Source: Bacteroidota bacterium (GTDB lineage Bacteria; Bacteroidota; Bacteroidia; Flavobacteriales_D; Sanyastnellaceae). Taken from it: DNA of 64,000 bases. The notes beneath the pieces were generated by a model, which saw nothing but the letters and a program-made list of their open reading frames with translations, was not told the origin of the DNA and made no database searches. Made by a program: the position numbers and the translations under genes. Location of the stretch: assembly GCA_002746975.1 (NCBI GenBank), contig NVXE01000004.1, positions 127,989-191,988 on the forward strand, given 5' to 3'. Below, one piece after another: positions 62,207 to 64,000 of this stretch (within the stretch, counting starts at the first letter, position 1; every line of letters starts with the position of its first letter).

Positions 62207-62865
62207 CGAAACATAAACGCAAATCCGATTTCAACAGTCATATTCAACATTCGATTATTCCATCTACTAGTTCCAGAAGGGTTGTCTGGTCTAGGTGCAA
62301 TTGCAATGATACTTTGGGTTACTCTCCCAAAAAGTTTTGAGTGCTCCCTGTATTGCGTTCTAATCCCTAGCACTCCACAGAGGTCATATTCTTTTAATGG
62401 TATTCCGGTAGGGTCCCATCCGACTCCATAGAAATCTTCTTCGCCCGCTAATAATACAGATGGTTGAATGCCTAATAGGACGTCAAACCCTTTATACTCA
62501 TAGCTTACAGTTATCGGTAAATCGATATAAGTAAACCGGTATCTCCATGTACTATAGTCTCCAGCTTTAGGGTTTGGGGGTTTTTTACTTCCCTTTTGAT
62601 TGTATATAATTCCTAGTTGAATATTCTTTTTTCCACTTCTTCCAATTTCAATAGATACTCCTGCATTTACTCCCATTTTGTTGAACCCACCTATACCATC
62701 TCCATGTATTTGAGAAGTGGTGACTCCTGCTATTATCCCTCCACTGAATTTAAAAGCTCGGCCTTGAGAATATTCGGTTTGGGCTGAGAGCATAAAAGGC
62801 ATAAAAATTAGGGAAATAGAAATTCCCGCCCCCCCAATTAATATTTTAAGTCGTTTCAAATTCAT
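62203..62865 (-). CDS. PorT-like outer-membrane beta-barrel protein
   Basis: A 220-residue outer-membrane protein of the PorT / outer-membrane-protein beta-barrel family. After a signal peptide (about 1-28, ending MLSAQ) there are eight likely strands with the alternating pattern of small barrels (GGIIAGVTTSQIHGDGIGGFNK, NIQLGIIYNQKGSK, FTYIDLPITVSYEYKG). The last strand ends MTVEIGFAFMFR. Whether it is the T9SS PorT itself is not certain; many paralogs exist. It overlaps the Omp28-like gene by four bases (ATGA). Confidence 0.75.
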   Translation of the reverse strand: MNLKRLKILIGGAGISISLIFMPFMLSAQTEYSQGRAFKFSGGIIAGVTTSQIHGDGIGGFNKMGVNAGVSIEIGRSGKKNIQLGIIYNQKGSKKPPNPKAGDYSTWRYRFTYIDLPITVSYEYKGFDVLLGIQPSVLLAGEEDFYGVGWDPTGIPLKEYDLCGVLGIRTQYREHSKLFGRVTQSIIAIAPRPDNPSGTSRWNNRMLNMTVEIGFAFMFR

Positions 62866-63728
62866 TCCCCTAAGTGATGTCCCAAACAATTTACAACAAC
62901 TCCTTCATCATCTTCTACCACTAACAATATTGATGAATTCTCAAATACCCACTCTGAATTCCAATTAAACGTATAGTCCGATTGGAATGAATCTCCGGCC
63001 ACGGCATTATCTATCACGACAAGCCCTTCGGCACCAGTTACACTACCTCTAAGCATATGATTGAATTCATAATCCTCTATATGTTCGGGATCGCTTCCAT
63101 AGTCGAGTTGATCACCTATCAGTCCAGACTCAAGGAATAATATCGATAAACGACATTCTCCTTCTATTGCATAACTAAACTGTCCATTAACATGAATGTT
63201 TAATTGTCCATCTCCTGCACCGGGGTACCATGAAGTTTCGATTTGTAATTGAAGAGGAGTAGCCGCATTAAGTTCAGAGGCTACTTTTGCTGACCATTCC
63301 GATGGCGAAAAGAAATTTCCACTGCCCCCTAATCGATTAATTCGACCGATAGGATTTGCCTGGAAAGACAGTTGATTCCATAAAGTGTTGCTATCGTCAT
63401 TAGTCCAATCCATAGGGTACTGTTCATCAGTAACAGCTAGATTTCCAGCGTGAACTGCCATAGGAAATACTCTGGTGGGATTTGCATTAGCTAATCCATC
63501 TGCAATTACAGCTGCGGGAGGACAGTTTCCACATTGGTGAGCAGTAAAGTCTTCTACAAGCACATTTTTTCCTGTAGTAGTTGCCAATCCAAACACAGGA
63601 GGCTCACCGTATAATTCAGAATTATACCCTCCTGTAAATGGTACAATAGGATCCTCTATAATGTCACAAGAAGGAAAAGCTAAAAGCCCTAAAACTAGGA
63701 GGAAATAGAATGTTTTAAAAGGTTTCAT
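62862..63728 (-). CDS. Omp28-like outer-membrane lipoprotein
   Basis: A 288-residue lipoprotein with a lipobox-type Cys at about 21 (FPSC) and the Omp28 family pattern: VLVEDFTAHQCGNCPPAAVI, a CxxC (Cys66 and Cys69) at the start of a thioredoxin-like fold, and MAVHAGNLAV. The second half is a beta-rich region with the family stretch YEFNHMLRGS. The CxxC could have redox or structural use. It is directly upstream of the PorT-like gene and shares its four-base overlap. Confidence 0.82.
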   Translation of the reverse strand: MKPFKTFYFLLVLGLLAFPSCDIIEDPIVPFTGGYNSELYGEPPVFGLATTTGKNVLVEDFTAHQCGNCPPAAVIADGLANANPTRVFPMAVHAGNLAVTDEQYPMDWTNDDSNTLWNQLSFQANPIGRINRLGGSGNFFSPSEWSAKVASELNAATPLQLQIETSWYPGAGDGQLNIHVNGQFSYAIEGECRLSILFLESGLIGDQLDYGSDPEHIEDYEFNHMLRGSVTGAEGLVVIDNAVAGDSFQSDYTFNWNSEWVFENSSILLVVEDDEGVVVNCLGHHLGE

Positions 63729-63763
63729 TTTCTAAAATTGATAGTACAGTGATGCCCTAAAGA

Positions 63764-63803
63764 TAAAAAATCCGCGCTGACATAAAGTACGTCGGCGCGG
63801 ATT
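63764..63803 (-). terminator. Rho-independent terminator of the T9SS cargo gene at the right edge
   Basis: A 13-bp stem (63769-63781 with 63791-63803, one G-U pair), a nine-base loop, and a six-base T-run on the minus strand. It lies 31 bases after the stop of the partial gene at 63835. Confidence 0.88.
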
Positions 63804-63834
63804 CAAAAAGTTAACTTAATATCTAAGCAAAAGC

Positions 63835-64000
63835 TTAGTGAGCGTTAGTCACACGTAGTGTTGAAGTTTCTCCTCCAGCTGTTAAAGTTACGAGGTAGAT
63901 ACCGGCCTCCATTGAAGCGAAGTCAAGCTCGATACGTTGAGTTCCAGCAGCAATGTTTCCGAGATTCATATCGATAACCTTTTCCCCGACTAAGTTGTAA
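63835..64000 (-). CDS. T9SS type A sorting domain, C-terminal end of a secreted protein (partial)
   Basis: Translation of the minus strand gives the last 55 or so residues of a T9SS cargo: YNLVGEKVIDMNLGN, then AGTQRIELDFASMEAG and IYLVTLTAGGETSTLRVTN before the stop. These are the final strands of a type A sorting domain. The rest of the gene lies beyond the window. Confidence 0.88.
   Translation of the reverse strand, partial: YNLVGEKVIDMNLGNIAAGTQRIELDFASMEAGIYLVTLTAGGETSTLRVTNAH

Overview
The window comes from a member of the Bacteroidota, most likely a marine Flavobacteriales-type bacterium. The evidence is several secreted proteins with type IX secretion (T9SS) C-terminal sorting domains, a PorZ-like T9SS component, a TonB receptor paired with a DUF4249 lipoprotein, an alternative complex III operon joined to cytochrome oxidase genes, Omp28 and PorT-type outer membrane proteins, and -7 boxes of the TAnnTTTG type instead of sigma70 -10 boxes. 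The DNA is moderately AT-rich and densely coded on both strands. I see no rRNA, tRNA, CRISPR array, insertion sequence or prophage, and no gene-free stretch longer than about 210 bases.

Layout. 1-4418: the end of gcvP, then two tandem secreted T9SS-cargo paralogs, each followed by a strong terminator. 4514-8522: a close-packed plus-strand group with a GH3-family protein, uridine kinase, an ArsC/Spx-like protein, an EamA transporter and 3-hydroxyanthranilate dioxygenase. 8561-17283: a Kazal/PKD secreted protein, a very large DUF2723 membrane protein, purN, marC, rnhA and a glutaryl-CoA-dehydrogenase-like gene ending at a terminator. 17396-23383 (minus): a giant PKD-rich secreted protein of about 1995 residues with an EF-hand/dockerin-like tail. 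23592-28775 (minus): AlbA_2 protein, PorZ, methionine aminotransferase and omega-amidase, the last three overlapping like an operon. 28920-33764 (plus): rimP-nusA-infB with a terminator-like hairpin in the leader. 33783-34400 (minus): SPOR-domain protein. 34564-46144 (plus): actABCDEF followed by coxB and coxA, a complete quinol-to-oxygen respiratory module apart from coxC. 46230-48210: ruvB and queG. 48220-51001 (minus): a small ORF, then a DUF3299/FtsX-type permease/ATPase operon. 51049-58853: a small membrane protein, a frameshifted sugar-dehydrogenase-like gene (minus), a TonB receptor with its DUF4249 partner, and a second FecA-like receptor. 58833-64000: zinc-ribbon protein, proline dehydrogenase, M20 dipeptidase, LEA-like lipoprotein, PorT-like and Omp28-like proteins, and the 3' end of one more T9SS cargo gene.

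The genes fit a heterotrophic, aerobic, surface-active lifestyle: amino-acid catabolism (glycine, proline, tryptophan/lysine, methionine), aerobic respiration through ACIII and cytochrome oxidase, and export of modular surface proteins by T9SS. I do not see an obvious new defence or mobile system. The most interesting signals are: a recurring arrangement in which a TAnnTTTG-like box ends three or four bases before an ATG, suggesting leaderless mRNAs; the hairpin in the rimP-nusA-infB leader; a histidine-rich coiled-coil insertion in CoxB; a single-base frameshift in a secreted dehydrogenase; and an overlapping PorZ/methionine aminotransferase/omega-amidase operon.
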